This document shows, in pieces, positions 1-13,700 of a stretch of DNA of 64,000 nucleotides (positions are counted from its first letter, which is position 1; each line of letters begins with the position of its first letter). The notes beneath the pieces are model-generated. The model searched no databases, was not told the origin of the DNA, and worked only from the letters and a program-made list of their open reading frames with translations. Made by a program: the position numbers and the translations under genes. Source of the stretch: Pseudoscleropodium purum (taxonomy: Eukaryota > Streptophyta > Bryopsida > Hypnales > Brachytheciaceae); NCBI GenBank assembly GCA_963969395.1, contig OZ017802.1:2234501-2298500 (forward strand), given 5' to 3'.

Positions 1-470
1 GTTGGCTACATACCTAAAAAATCTTAGACCACTTAAAACTGTACAACATATAGGAAAGAAATACGATAGTAAGTAGAAAGAAGTAGAGAATGATTTAAAA
101 TACTAATGTTTTAAGATTTTAGTTATGAAATTGAAAAACGCCAATCCTAATAGTTGTAATGTTGTACTAAACAATCTACATCCTATGATTTTATTTTTTT
201 CAAAAAGTATTGAAAATTGAATTCAATAAAGAACTTCAAAGTTTATTTTAGAGTAGAGATTCCATTAGTGCCTGCAAATCCATTTTAAATATTTGTTTCC
301 AAAAATATTGATTATTTCTTATTTGTCCAGATTGCCTAGCCAAGAAAAAAACTAATGTATCATTCAATAACCTTTAAACCATGTAGTCAAAAAATTTGGG
401 CACACTCATTTACTTAGTCATTAGTAGCGATCTCAAAATGGGTTCAGGATAATTAGCCAAATGCTCATTA
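1..470 (-). repeat. Family A (TTAA) element, partial, cut by window start
   Basis: Shares blocks with the other family A copies in reverse orientation: the stretch resembling a Met-Leu-type tail 'acaacatataggaaa' near 47-57, 'aagtagaaagaagtagagaatga' region near 70-95, the 'cttcaaagtttattttagagtagag' block near 234-258, and the 'accatgtagtcaaaa' block near 378. The last 100 bases are strongly diverged and no CCCCTAAA terminus is visible, so the right end is approximate. The left part lies outside the window. Non-coding. Confidence 0.6.
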
Positions 471-591
471 TTAGAAGTTTTTTTTTTAATTTACACTAAG
501 GGTTGAAAATTTCAAGTAGAAATTGAGCGAAATTGAGCCAGTTTTGAGATGTGTTTTTCTCCTTAGATGAGCAATTCCTAAGCCTCCTTCC

Positions 592-1223
592 TTAACTCCT
601 TAATGCCCAAGGCCTTTTTTAGCTTTTAGGAATTTGCTCTAAATTGAACAAAAAGCCAACATTTTGATAAGTTATATCAATTTTTTTTTAATTGTAACCA
701 TACAAATTCAAACTAGATGTGTTAGAGATCTTATGGGGAAAAAAAAATATCACTTACGGATTGGAAGATTATAATGTTTGATCGTGAGGGTGCTAAAACT
801 ATGAAAGTGATTTGAAGTCTTACATTCCTCTTTTCACATGTCAAATCTAAAAATTTGGGCACCAAAAAAAAATGAGGTCAAAGAACATAACATGCATAAC
901 CCAATCAATTTATAGCTTCTCAAGATCTCTTCTACAATTTTTTTAAATGAATTTCTAATGTGAATTTTTCTCCAAGATCTAGTGTATTTGAGGCTCATTT
1001 CCAAGAGCTCTCAATACTATGAAAAGTCAAGCTTGCACAAAATCTTGGATAAAAAAATCATAATCAATCATTTTCAAAATCGAATTTTTGATGCTAAAAC
1101 TAAACTTCAAAAAGAATTTTTTCAAAAATATAAACCACTAAAAACAACAACTTGGTTAGGTTTTATTTAAACTCAAAGTATTGTCAATACAAAAATTGGG
1201 TGCCTTGGGCATTTAGGGGTTCA
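592..1223. mobile_element. Family B TTAA element (copy 1), non-autonomous DNA transposon
   Basis: Starts at TTAA followed by CTCCTTAATGCCCAAGGC and ends with GCCTTGGGCATTTAGGGG followed by TTCA, so the two ends form an inverted repeat of about 18 bp with one end slightly decayed. The interior (for example the 'gaggtcaaagaacataacat' block near 872 and 'gaaaagtcaagc' near 1021) matches the copy at 36109-36779. Length about 630 bp, no coding capacity. The TTAA context and CCCCTAAA ends group it with family A as piggyBac-like; that class assignment is inference. Confidence 0.6.
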
Positions 1224-3116
1224 TACTACATTCTCACATTCAAACTTGGCATCATGAAAACTCAAGCATCACCATCAGTCTAAACTTGATTCTCACAGCA
1301 GCAAAAATTGCTTGCATTGAGATTGTATTGATACATTTGTCCTCGTGAAAAGGTAGGAGGCTCTAAAACAGACATGGCTCTAAAAGCAATCTTAACGCAG
1401 AGGTACATTTTACTTTCTGTAATGTACCAATAATGTACATTTCAAGAAGGGTCGCTTTTAGAAACCACTGCATTCCAACTTCAAAAATTTGTAACTAATT
1501 GCACAAAGGTCCAAAAAATATGAAACGACTTGGATTAGATGCCAATTCCATTTTTCTTCTTACTAAAATTTACTAAAAATTGTTTCAAGAAGTTTAGATT
1601 CCCCAAAGTGCAATCAGCTCTTAAAGGGTCACTTTAAGAGCCTCCTACCTTAATCAAGTTGACAAACCACTCCTCAAAAAACTTTGCATTTAACTTAGCA
1701 AAGAATCAACTCAAAATCACAGTTGTCTAATGAATCAGCAAAGTAATATCGGTTACTTTCTGTAATTGTAGACACATTTCAGTTCTCCTTCCAAGGTTGC
1801 GGCAATCTAAGATAACTTCAAAAGCACCAAACAGAACAAGTATCACCGCACGACTTGAGAGAGATTTTGATTCTTTCTTACACAAATGGCATTTCGTTGC
1901 AGTGCAAATTCCCAAGTACACTTAACACTCCCGAGTCAAGCCAAAACTTCACGCACAAGTACAAATCCCAAGCCACACAAGCGTCCTCAAATAGCAATCA
2001 GTAACCTACCTGCAAGAGAATCGACGGCTCAACAAACACTTGGGTCACTGAAACATGTGCAAACCAGGCAAAGCAATAATTCCATGAAATGAGAACCCAA
2101 AATTCTTCTCTCCAGAGAAAGAATAACTAAAGGTGCATTGCAACTTTGCAAGGGTACATTTTTGGCCGCCAAAGGTACATGTCCAATTCACAGCAAGTCA
2201 GTCACCTTACTTTCAGTACATGTCCAGTACACCTCACGCTTCCAAACAAAACAAAAAGAGAGCTTCATGGTGCACAAATGGAATGACTTTACAAGATGTG
2301 CAAGGAATGGCAATAAGTTTCAAGTCTCTTTATTAACATGTACAAATTACGCAAGGGGGAAAAGGGGACAAAAAGAGGACGGAAAGGACCACGGATCGTC
2401 ATAATACACAAGGTACATGAAAGCTCCTACAGAATGGGAAATGAGAGAACAAAAAACTCGACCCAGAATTCGTGATTTCCAAGTAGAAATGAATCTAAGG
2501 TGTCTCCCACCTATCTCCCACCGATTACCAGGTGCTTAGGAACACAATACAGTTGAGACTGCTATTGTAGTTGTAGTTGTAGTAGTAGAATTAGGTCACG
2601 TAGTGCTGCTAGACAAAAATCAGCTTGTTGCTCAACTTTGTTATTTCTCAGCATGCTACGAAAAAATGGGGGCTAAGCTAAGCTAAGCTAGGATACGGAT
2701 AGGGATAGGGATAGGGATGAGTAGAAGAGCTTGCAAATGAGAGCTTGCAAACGACTGCTACCAACCCCTTCCTTCCTTTTTTTCTCAGTGAGCAAAATTT
2801 GCTGCCCACTTGTAGAATACACGTACAATTGAAGGGCATCGTTTTCCATGAATCGAGGCAGACGGGTGGATCAATCTGATGGATGATGGGGGTGGGGGAG
2901 GGTGGAGTCTGATATCATCAACCTAACCGTTGGAATCAAATCGATCCCAGATTCATACCAATCTGAGGAATGAGACGGGGAGGGATTGAATTGAGCCGTT
3001 TCGATCCTATCAGTGTAGCGATCCTGGTGCAATTCACCATGGAAACGACGACGCTCCTGTAAGTTAGTAGTAGCTACTACGAGGTTGTCCAAGCACGTCA
3101 GGATTGATGCGAGATG
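1224..3116. other. 3' flank of the GT106 gene, no gene seen
   Basis: No convincing coding region. On the minus strand an AATAAA-type signal (plus-strand TTTATT near 2328) lies about 790 bases after the GT106 stop codon and could end its transcript; this is weak. Short tandem repeats occur at 2560-2595 (GTAGTT-like), 2672-2691 (AAGCT units) and 2697-2718 (GATAGG units). GC rises from about 2380 toward the gene, as expected for transcribed 3' sequence. Confidence 0.4.
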
Positions 3117-6100
3117 TCAGGATTCATGACCCAGGAGCCTCCGGTTGTTGGATTTTTTATTGCTGCTATTCCTAAGTCGGGTTTCCTGTTGAATCTGATG
3201 CTCACAAATGCAACCTGGGAAAGGGTTGGCGTAGAAATTCTCCTCGAGTTTCGGGAACTCGCCGGCCTCACGCCGGTGGGGCGCTCCTATCCTGTCGACG
3301 TGGATCTTGCTCACTTCGGTTTGGAACTGCGTCCAGGTCATGTTTTGGCTCTCGAATTGGTCCACCAGTCCCACCAAACTCTCCCTGCCAAACGACAGAC
3401 ACAAATATAAATTAATATATTCAGTAGTTGGAAGTGATCAGCTAGGATCCAACTGCATGTTGCGAAAGGCCAGAACATTAAAGGACAAAGAAAAGGAGGA
3501 GAATCGCCCGAAGCAATTATAGCTCGCCTGCAATTCCAGAGAATCTCATTCCAAAACTCGACAACGAGCTCGTACAATGAGGAAAGAATAATCCTATTAT
3601 TATGCCTATGCAATCACAGCAGGAATGGCTGACGAAGTCGAAACACCCTCTACTAAAGAGAAGAGATCTTAAGCTCAAAATGTCCGAGAGAATTCCACTT
3701 TTGAGAGCCCATTCTCAATTATGCAAACTTGCTTTCTATTCGTACATTTGGACACCTTCCCGAAAGCTTCCCAAGTGATTTATTGCAACGCCTGTACGTA
3801 CTTATGGAAGCATCACCCTTTGGGGATTCAAAACCAAAAGAAAGTAAGAGAAAGCGCAGCTTGATCAGGACAAGGAGTTGGAGCCCACCTGTTGGGGTTG
3901 ATGGTCCTTCGGTACCCTTCGAACTGCCGGTGCCCTTGCACCGCCTTCGCCATGTTGCCATCATACGTGTACACGAACACATCGCTCTCCAGCGCCAACG
4001 TGTAGTCCAACGCCGCCAGTCGATTCTGGAACTTCTTGAGCGGCCCCAGCTCCTGTTCCGTGGCCAGCGTGCTGTGATCGTAAACATTCGGGAAAATCCT
4101 TTTGAGAGAGTCCATGGTGCCGTTCCCGTAAATTTCCCCAGCCACGATGTAGATTTTGGTGGAACGAGGGTAGCCCAGGGCCTTGAGGAGAAGGCCGGTC
4201 TCGTACGGAGTGGACGGGCAACCGCCTTGCTGTCTTTTGAGTTCGCTGTCGATCTCCTTCTCCTTCCAGTGGGGCACCGCCAAACGCATCTGACGGAGCT
4301 CCTCGCCTTCCTGGGGAGAGAGACCGTGGGCGCAGCCGGTAAAAGCCAACATGTCCTTCTCGTACCTGCAGAAGTAACAACCCCTCGTCAATTAAACGCT
4401 GGGAGAAGTTGATGGACAGATAAATAAATAGACTTGTTGACAAATCAAAGAGGATTCCAACGCACCAGGGTATGCATTCTTTGAATATCAAATGCAAAAG
4501 TTACAACGGTTCAAAGCTAGATTAGTACACGATTTCAAACTAACTGCTGTTGAAGCTGGGAACATTCACAAAAATCTGTATATACCCATTGCGCAAGATT
4601 TTGCAGCGTCACATTTAGGTAGGTTTTCAGAATTAGGTCATTGACCTTCTGTGCAAGAAGGGTGAATTTTAATAAAGACCCTAGTGTATATATCACAACC
4701 AAAGCTCCATGATTTACCTAATTTCGTACAGCAAAACTACAATCTTAGTGTCATAGCTTATAGCAAGGCAGTTAGGCTTTCAGCACTCGACTCTTGCTTC
4801 AGGTTGTGACACCACATAGAATGAAGACTTAAAATCCAAAGCCTAAAGTAACTTGCCTCAATTGATGACCCTAAAATAGAATCCTGAGAATCCTGAGGAA
4901 AAAAAACATAACAATACCCCAAGTTTTCAACACGAAACAGTAGCTGTTCCATATTCTGTTGCTCCGTTCTAATCCTCATGAAGATTGGTTTCTTCATGAT
5001 CCTGTAGGGGAGAGAATGGACAGGCTTGGTGCGTACCGCAAGTGGAGGGCAATGTAAGGGCCACCATCTCTGATTCGCTTGATGAGCGTTTCCGCCAGTT
5101 TGCGAATGGGCTCCGCGTACTTGAGAGCCACGTAGTTGGACTTACAACGAAGACGCTGCGTCTCCACAGGCAAGTCGTTGTTGGCCAACCGAGAGTCGGC
5201 ATGTGTAAACGACAGCACCTTGTGCTGCTTCAGGAGGCCAGCCAACTCATCCTTGTAATACGGGGCCTGAATACATGAAGCCCATGTAGTGATTTAATGC
5301 CGGCTACTGGAATGCGATTAAGAGCTTCAACACATTTTCAAGTAGTTAATAGAAGCATGGACCCTTTTGAAAACTAGGGGCTAACTAGAAATTATTAGAG
5401 AAATGTCATGCGAGGAAATCAAGCAAACTTTAAGCTGCGACATACTCTCTCATACGTGAATCACACGGACTCACTGGCTTGAGAAGCTCTCTTGTTCACA
5501 TTGAGCTCTACTTGCAACACAATGAATCAAGAATTCCATATCATGCCAATTCAGAGGGTTCTTTTAGAATGTTAAAATATTCCCAATAGAAGTCATGTAA
5601 AATATATGTACATAGAAAAGTACTCACGATTAGAAGAGAGGGAGTTCAGCAGCACCCACCTTGGACCAAGAGACGGGCGCTTTTATCATCGGCTCAATAC
5701 CAGCCACCGAAGCTGGCAGGGCCTCCACAATGCGAACATCTTCTTGAAGAGACTTGATAAAATGTTGAACATCAAAGATGTCCTTGAATTCACTACAACG
5801 CCAGGCAAGGTTGGTAACTTTAGAATGATCACCGCATGTTTCGTAATGCGAAATCCAACCTCCACCGTCAGACATGTTTATATTGATAAAAATAAAGTTT
5901 AGTCTACAAATACACGAAATAGCTCGATCAAACGGTAATGCAATCTTTGATTAAACTTAATGCCAAATGTTGGAGCAGTTGAAGTACCTAGGATCAGCCC
6001 AGAAGGAGCTATGATCAAGAACAGGCACCACTAGTGTCGCGTTCATCAATCTGGCAACTGCCACCATATCACAAATCTGCAAAATTGGCAGAATAATTAT

Positions 6101-7558
6101 CACTCAGGCGAATTGCACTAAATGGGAGACACACTTGTCCAAATATATAACATCTGAACTGGCAATGCAAAAGAAACAGCAGGTTAAACCACGTACCCCT
6201 GCTCGCATTTGATTGAGCCCGCCGTTGGCATTTACTAAAAGATATCCATTGGTGTTATTATCTGGACCTGTATAACGATGCAACTATCAAAAAGAGGTAC
6301 GCATTCCTGAGGCGACACCACGTACGTTATAAACCTGAAGAAATTACATATACAATGAACCCTGATTCTTTCAAAACTTTCGATCCAGGAAATTTTTAAA
6401 ACAGGGATCGGGTTCTAAACTACGCAATGCTTACGTTGATAATTCCTGGGACGGTCAATGCATTTTTGATAATTGGTGCTGTTAGGCTTGGCCCACAAAT
6501 GACTATCCAAAAAGCCTCCATTCTGCACACAAACGATATATATATTTACCAACGTCAGAAGATCCGTCGACAAACTTTCACGAAACAAGAGCAGACTGAT
6601 GCTAATGGAAAAGATCGAACCAATTCAAACCAGGGTGTACGTGCCTGCGTCAAATTTTTACGCAGCCCAGTATGTTTCTTCTCGGATGGCGAAGGTAAAG
6701 TAGTTTCCGGATCTTTGAATACTTGTGATACAAGCTCAGATCGAGCCTCATTAGGCTCAACTTTCACAGCTTGAAGTATCAATTTAGTATCATCTGGCAC
6801 CTGCAAACCAAAAAAGCAATGCTATAATTAGAAAGCAAGAATATATCGCCACTCATGTGAAGCACACAAAGTAAGCCTCAAAAAACACTAATTAAAATAA
6901 TACCAATAATACCAAAGCATTACCAATAATACGACTTCTCAGGCCACTGAACCTCTGATTGCACATCAGTCCAATTCGGTTCAATTCGGTTCAATTCAGT
7001 GTGAATCAGGGTCTATTGATACTGCTTGCATTCTAATCTGAACTCCAAAGCTACAGAGGGAAGTACGGCATCATTCGTGAGTACCATGGGCGAGGAAGCC
7101 GAGTGCGTTTGCACGGCCAGCCATCCGAGCGACGAGATCTTGACCAGCAGGAACATGAAGACCAGAAAAGCGAAGATGTAGAACCCCGTGGACTTGGAGC
7201 CGCTGCTGCTGCTACTGCCCTTCTTCCCTTGCACACTGAACTGCCTCGAAAGCTGTGTTACATAATCTTTATAAAGGTCACCCACAGACACAGACGGCTC
7301 CAAGCTCATCCTCTTGCTGCTGGGCAGACTCTGAAAGTCGCCGCGGCCATCGTCGCCATTATCCAATACGTCCTCGCCGTCCTCGCAGTCCTCACTACTC
7401 TTGAACACATGATCCAAAAACGCGCAAGGCTCCACCATTTCAATGGCCTTCTTCGACGGCATTTTCCGGTTGAGAGGCGACTTGCATCCGCCCATCCGAG
7501 GGCTCAGCAGCACATGTGTGACATCGCGGGATTCCGCAGACTGACCCCACAGGACCAT
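3117..7558 (-). CDS. O-fucosyltransferase family protein (GT106, PF10250 type), 8 exons
   Basis: Plant-type O-fucosyltransferase-like protein of about 632 residues, probably a Golgi type II membrane glycosyltransferase acting on cell-wall or glycoprotein sugars; the exact acceptor is unknown. Exons in transcript order: 7558-about 7067, 6800-6662, 6267-6197, 6076-5988, 5792-5660, 5266-5037, 4365-3889, 3384-3117. All introns have GT/AG ends and the phases agree throughout. Residues 1-124 are cytosolic with a Ser-rich stretch, 125-149 form one hydrophobic membrane segment, and the catalytic region follows: [41 protein letters not shown], the [14 protein letters not shown] motif, [26 protein letters not shown] and a C-terminal [10 protein letters not shown]. 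The family includes rhamnosyltransferases (RRT) and mannan-synthesis proteins, so substrate cannot be named. The start is the first ATG (7558); the frame stays open upstream to a stop near 7703 without another ATG. The exon 1 donor is uncertain (7085, 7067 or 7055, all in phase). No break is visible; it looks functional. Confidence 0.9.
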
Positions 7559-9700
7559 CGCCCTGGAAGAGTCACCAGAGATGTCCACATTCACGCTGTC
7601 CACATCAAGGTAATACTCTGGCACTTGCACTACTGTGGACGCCAGGCTTGCTGTAGCTTCGGTTTGCACCAGGTTTGTGTTGTGATATGGATTTTCTCAA
7701 TCAAGTATAACCCGAATTTGGACCTGACCAATCACCTGGATTTCCTCAAACACGCCACATGATGGAGAAAGATGACCTCTTGCCACCATCAATAATCTTC
7801 CTGCATTTCCGAATCTGCCGTGCAACGCAGGCTTTCAATCCGATTCTCCTGATTCTCAAATGAAGGAGGAATCTGTGAGCTTTGGAACGTGGAAAATCTC
7901 GCTGAATTCCGTCTTCTCTCCTTGTACCCTTTCGGTTCAACCTCAGCATTGACAGCCCTCGGGACTCCACGTTTGACCTAGTAAGAAGCTTCGCTCGGTG
8001 TAACGATTCACACTCTGTACCCTGGAAAAACACCAGAAAACACACCCCTGTGTCAGTCCCGGTTGATGCTGTGCGTCAGCATTCTGTCAATGGTTTTGCA
8101 AAGCATAAGAATCGGTACAAGCGAGAGAAGACCACCCCAATGCAAGCCATGTACAGGCCAGCATGAAAGGGAAAAAGCAGCGCAGAGTAGGCGTCGGAAA
8201 AAGAAAGCTAAAGAAAGCACAGCGAAATATCGGCCCTCACTTCCGCTCCATTATGCAGGCACTCGCCCACTGATTGGACTAAAAGTTCCATTATGCAAGC
8301 TCTCGCAAACCTTCGGAATTACCGGAGGCAGAATAAGAGGAGACACCGACCACGGAGGAACCCCAAAAGACTGACACAGCCAAGCTCCGACACGAAACTC
8401 TCTTCAAAAGCAAAGCCAGATCGGCAACAGAGCAGTCCGATCGTATGATCCGAGGTTCATGAAGCTCACACTGTCAACAACCACAGGCTTTTTCTCAAAC
8501 AATGACACAGTGCCAGAATCGCAATACAAACGCCGCGAATCTCACCACGAGCCGCAACCTCCCACCATGCCACAAATCGCACGCGTCCCCAAACACAAAT
8601 CACGCCAATTCCGCTCCGGAGCAAGCAATTGCACACACCGTCCACTCAACAACGGTTTCCATCACCAGAATTCTAGGGCAGGACCGACATCAGTATTCAC
8701 TCCACCATCTCACTCCCATTCCCTCTCTCCCACCATAGCCAAAGCGCACACCTCGCAACCAGCAAACTCCCACCTCACCGTCAACCGATCCCCGCCCAAC
8801 ACAGACAGAGACAGACAGACAGACAGACACTGACGCAAATGACATCAATCCTCTCCCTCACACAACACCAGAGACACAATCACACCACCAACGCCATAAA
8901 CCTCCCGAAATCAGTCACTCATGATACGAGCGCCACCTCCGTCAAAAAGACTGCCACAGGCCTGTCCTGTCCTGTCCTGTCCTGTGCTGTGCTACCCTGT
9001 GCGCGCACAGATCAGCTCATACCCATCGCCATAAACGCGCAATCCTAGTGCAACATAGGCGAGACCAACACGACGTGACGGAGGACGCAGCTTCTTCACC
9101 TCTCCGTGAAATGCAAAAACGGGAGCGAGAGTGTGAATTGGCAGGTCTGATGAGCGACAGATCGATAATAGTCAACTACTAGCCCAGGCACCTGGCGAGC
9201 GTGTCTTCCTTTCAGCAACCCAAGCTCTCGATCACAACTCACCCAATATGTGGAATGCAGAAATGCAGAAACTTGGCAGTGTCACAGAGGTCCGCAGAGC
9301 GTCTCTTCTCTTAACCTGGCTGCTGGCTGCTGGTTCTCTATTCCACTGTGCAGCTTTCTCTCTTTCTCTCTCTCTCTTCCACTGTAGCTCTGTTTCCTTA
9401 ATTTCTCCACAGCTTCGGAGCTTTCTCTGGATCTTCCGTCTCTGGGCCCAAGGTGCAACTTTTTACTGCAGAAAACAATCTGATCTTCACTTGCTGTGAA
9501 ATGGAAGAGAAATTGAAGTGAAAATCTGTGTCTGTCTGTCTTTCTTCACACGAGGGAGGACGGGCGGGCTCTGGAAATGACTCCCAAAAGCCGGCTTCGT
9601 CATTCACGTGACGGAGTTTGCTTGTTGCTTTGGTTCTATGATACACTCTCTGTCTTTTTCCGAGTCTCTCACTAAGAGGTAAAGTTACCAACCAGTTTTT
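7559..9700. promoter_or_regulatory. Upstream/5' leader region of the GT106 gene
   Basis: Non-coding stretch of fairly even, higher GC than the distal intergenic DNA, directly upstream of the minus-strand GT106 gene, so it probably contains the 5' leader and promoter. It carries microsatellites: ACAG units at 8801-8830, CCTGT units at 8961-8991 and a CT-run at 9356-9381 (GA-rich on the coding strand, a common feature of plant core promoters). No confident TATA box or start site could be assigned, and the open frames here show no recognisable protein. Confidence 0.45.
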
Positions 9701-10194
9701 ATACTTTGTTGCAGGATTACTACGTGCCTCTCCTCTGCTCTACTCTACGTAGACGCTGGTCACTATGAGGACTACGTTGGACTTTGGGGGTACACGAAGT
9801 TTGAGTGCTTTGGGAGAGGAGGGTGGAAGTTGGGAGCAACTGTTTTGGGGTTTGGTTTGGGGTTTGTTTTTTGTTTTTTGTGTTTTTGTAATTTTGTATT
9901 TTTGTATTGACAATAATGGTCATCATTCAGGGTACGGTACAGTAGAGTATGTGATTATTACGGTATTTGTTACAATGTACGTATTTTACTAGATGAGGGG
10001 GTGAAAGGTGAACTGTATTTTCAATGTGCGATTTTTTTCCTGTAGAGCTTTCAGTGATGAGGTAATTTTAGAGATTTTGTTCAAGTCCAACTCCTACTCC
10101 ACCCCAACTCTAGTGGTTGTTGGTGTTATCCAAATAAGCAAACTTATCATATTTTATTTTAAATCAAGAATGAAGCATCTAACACAAAGTTAGA
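9701..10194. other. AT-rich intergenic DNA, nothing recognised
   Basis: Contains a GT-rich stretch (9835-9905, alternating GTTTTTTG-type runs). No gene, terminal inverted repeat or RNA gene seen. Confidence 0.4.
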
Positions 10195-10715
10195 GGAATC
10201 AAACCTCAATAAAGATTCAAAACACAAAGAAGTAATAGGATGAGTGTCACAAGTAGCCCAAAAAAAAATCAACAAAGAAAGCTTCAACAAGTTTGGAGAA
10301 TGGTTACTCTTCCTTCTAAACAAGTGCAGTTTCTTCAATGTAAATTGGGGGATAGATGATAGTTATTCAACTAGATTAAGCCACATATAACTTTCACTAA
10401 ATTAGATGAATGAATTTTTTCTATTTTGACTCCTCTAAAAAAAAACATTGTAGGGAATCCAACATCAATATAGATTCAAACATGGAGAAGTGATAGAATA
10501 GGCTACAAGTAGCTCAAAAAAAAGTTGACAAAATAAGCTTCAACGAATTTGGAGAATGGTTATTCTTTCTTTGAGACAAGTGCAATTTCTTCAATGTGAG
10601 TTGGGGGAATTGACGATGGTTGTCCAACCAAATTAAGCCACACATAACCTTCACCAAATTAAGGGAACAAGGGTTTTGTTATTCTAGCTCCCCTAAATAA
10701 AACAACCATGTTGGA
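10195..10715. repeat. Two tandem copies of a 260-bp unit
   Basis: The block beginning GAATCAAACCTCAATAAAG at 10195 recurs as GAATCCAACATCAATATAG at 10455. Shared landmarks include 'agcttcaacaagtttggagaatggtta', 'acaagtgcagtttcttcaatgt' and 'attaagccacatata', all offset by about 260 bases. The copies are diverged, so the duplication is not recent. A short similar stretch ('aagggaacaagggtt') also occurs near 13735. Non-coding. Confidence 0.7.
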
Positions 10716-13700
10716 GAAAGCTTAAGTTTCCACCAAACTTATAGCCCTACGAGATTGAAAGCCAAATTTCAACAACATTGATGGGCCCCAATTGTAAAGA
10801 GCCTTAAAAAATTTCTCTGAAAATGCTTTAATTGCAATATATAAAGCTACATGGATTTTTATGGATTTTCCCCTAATAGTTTTTGTGATAGAAGACTACC
10901 TTAGGTTTGTTTGAATGCCATTTGTCCCCCTTGCATTTGAGGCCTTGGTTGGAATTCTTTGATGAAGGTAAAAACTCTTACAATTGAAAATGATGATAGT
11001 CAAAGAATTAAGTAACTTCAAATACCATAAAATTTTTAATTTATTGGTCTAATCAATCTTATTTTTCACATCTAGTTTGAAGTAATGTAGTAAATTGCAT
11101 CTTTTGAGCTCATTGTCATTGTAAAAAACTAACACAATGAGCTCAAGAAAAATAAATTTGAATTGATTTAATTTTATTCATACCCCCATTCCCAACTCAT
11201 AGAAAATAGATTTAAATTGAATTAATTTTAGTATCAACCCCCTCCCCCATTTATAATTTTTAGGTGGCATCTCTAAGCCATTCTATATGGCATATATGAA
11301 GTACATTTCAAGTGTGTAGCTGTAGCCATATTTTAGTACATATTTGTATTTGAAGATTTTTGAAGATCTACGGCATTAGAAGGGGTAGAGATTTTTTATA
11401 ATTACAAATTAACAACTCTAGTTTTTTTCCCAAGGAAGTGTGTGTGTTAATTAATTGAAAATGTGTGTTCCTCTCTTTTTGCCTCATTGTCATTGTCACC
11501 CTATTGTATTGGATCCCATAGCTACTTGTTCAAAAATCACAACAAAGTTCAAGACATTGAACACATTTTGAAGTGCTTTGATAAGTATTGTAAGCCCTCG
11601 TTTCAAACATTGACCCTTCTACCACCACCACCACCCTCTACCTCCCTCTACCCCCCAAAATTCCATTAGAGTGCAATGGTCCCATTTGACTTAGTATTAA
11701 GAAGGTCGTTAGCATCAATAACAATCCAATCCACCCCTTCCAGTGATACAAATTCTTCATTTTTTTTCAAAATAAACAAATAACACCAATCCAAAACCAA
11801 AGTTGATTTTCATCTATAAGTTTGTTCCTTCAAATATGAATTGCACCCCATGATGTTACCCAAGCAAATTGAAGTCATTCACATTTTTTGTATTTGCAAA
11901 ACCACTCCTTAACCATGTAAGGATGGGTTGGTCTCCACAGAAATCATCATTTTGTGATATTGTGAGAATCAACGGCTTATAAAAAAAATGGAAAAGTACT
12001 CATTGGAAGTCAAACTACTATAGAAGACATTCCCTTCTCACAACAAAATTTTGAGGATTGAAATAGTTGCACTTTTGTCCTATACAAAGGAATTGCCTAT
12101 CATCCATCGGTGCCAATATTACAAGGTTAATGAGTTCTTAGGCGCATCTTTTTCATTTGCAACCCATTTGACCCATTTGATTGAAAAAGGTCAGTCATGA
12201 ACTAACTTCGCCACTGAATCAATCCCAACAAAGCCCTTGGGTCCCTTATCATTCTTTTTCCCCCTCCAAGGCAAAGGCAAAAGCTACCATTATTTTGGGG
12301 ATAATGGAGGTCCCCAAGGATTCCCCCCCAACAACACAGAGGGGATGGTATCTCAATAATTCAGATACTGAGCCCACAGGACAGAGTGACATGACACGAC
12401 ACGACGACGGAGGTCAACTGGTGTTTTTTTCAGGGCAGGGGGCAGAGGGCAGAGGCACAAGGGCGGGCAGACGGGCAGACGGGCAAGGGGGAGAAAAGGC
12501 ATGAAAAAGTACTGGTGGGTTACTTTTTTTTTATTTAGGGCGGGGGGGAGGCTATTTTCCGTTTCAACTGAATGGTGGTCTTTGCAGAGCCAGTGAGGCG
12601 TTGCCCTTTCCAGCGAACTCTCTGTCGTGGGTGGACGGAGAGGAGGGTTTCGATGGGCTTTGGGGGCTGCCTTTTGCTTTTCTATTTTCCCACATTTTAT
12701 TCCTCCCTCCTGGGCTTGGCTGGCTTGGGTTCAAAATCACTTGGGGGTTAACTTAGCTATCTTTTTCGTGGCAAATGTGAGCGAAAAAAAAATTCATTTT
12801 TTATTTTTATTTTTTTGAAAGAAAAAGGGGTACTTTGTTTATTCTAATAGGTATCTAACTTAATGGCTTTGGGATTTGGTGGATGGATGTATAATTAGAT
12901 ACTCTCACTACTTAGTGAATGTAAATTTTCTGAGCAATTTTGGTGAAGGTGAGTGGTAAAAGCATCCCCACTACCAATTCTTCCCTATCGCATCCATATT
13001 CTATGTGGATGATGGAGTTGGGGGAGCAAATATGGGGATAGGAAATGAGAGCCTCCACCAATTCTTGTCTATAACTTGAAACATTTTCACTTGTATTGAG
13101 TATAAGTAGTAACACAATAAGAGAAAAAAAAATGATCATTTAGTAAGTAGAAATAACAATGTATATTTTATTTTGTACAAAAAAGTTTAGGGATTACCAA
13201 AGTTGAGTTTTAGAAACCCCCATCCTTAACTATTTTTGGATATATAGCAATATGTTGGTGGTAGTGGGTCTTCTTTGTGTGGATGAATTTCATCCGAATA
13301 AGAAATAGGGATGCTCTAACTAAACTCCTCCAACTTCCTCTCTAACCCTAAGGTCTACTTTGGGATCCATTCCCAACTGATTTATAATCCAATTAAAGTG
13401 AAGCCTACTTACATTTTGAGATATTGATGGATTCTCATTTCTTTGATTCCTACTTTTGAAGAACAATTTGGGACAAGTCTTGGAACATTAGTAGGTGCCT
13501 ATTATCCTTTCATTTCAAATATTCATTAATTTTTAATTTTACATAATTTTACATAATTTTTTTCCACTTGATTTTATTTTGAAAAGGCTAATCAACACAA
13601 ATTAATCAATTACAACTCTTGATAACAATAGAAGGGCCCTGACAATTTTTCAAAAAGCCTAGGAATGGTCTAATTACTATTAGATGGTCTTCCACTCATA

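Noticed and set aside
2697..2718. GATAGGG units and GGTTAGGGTTAG in the LTRs as telomere-like repeats
   Set aside because: Too short and not the plant TTTAGGG unit; the LTR stretch is part of the retrotransposon.
3729..4412. Plus-strand open frame of 227 codons over the GT106 gene
   Set aside because: It is the complement of the largest exon (3889-4365) and has no domain; the minus strand carries the conserved protein.
7559..7669. Extension of the GT106 protein upstream to 7669
   Set aside because: The apparent start there is GTG, not ATG; the frame upstream contains no ATG before a stop near 7703, so the ATG at 7558 is preferred.
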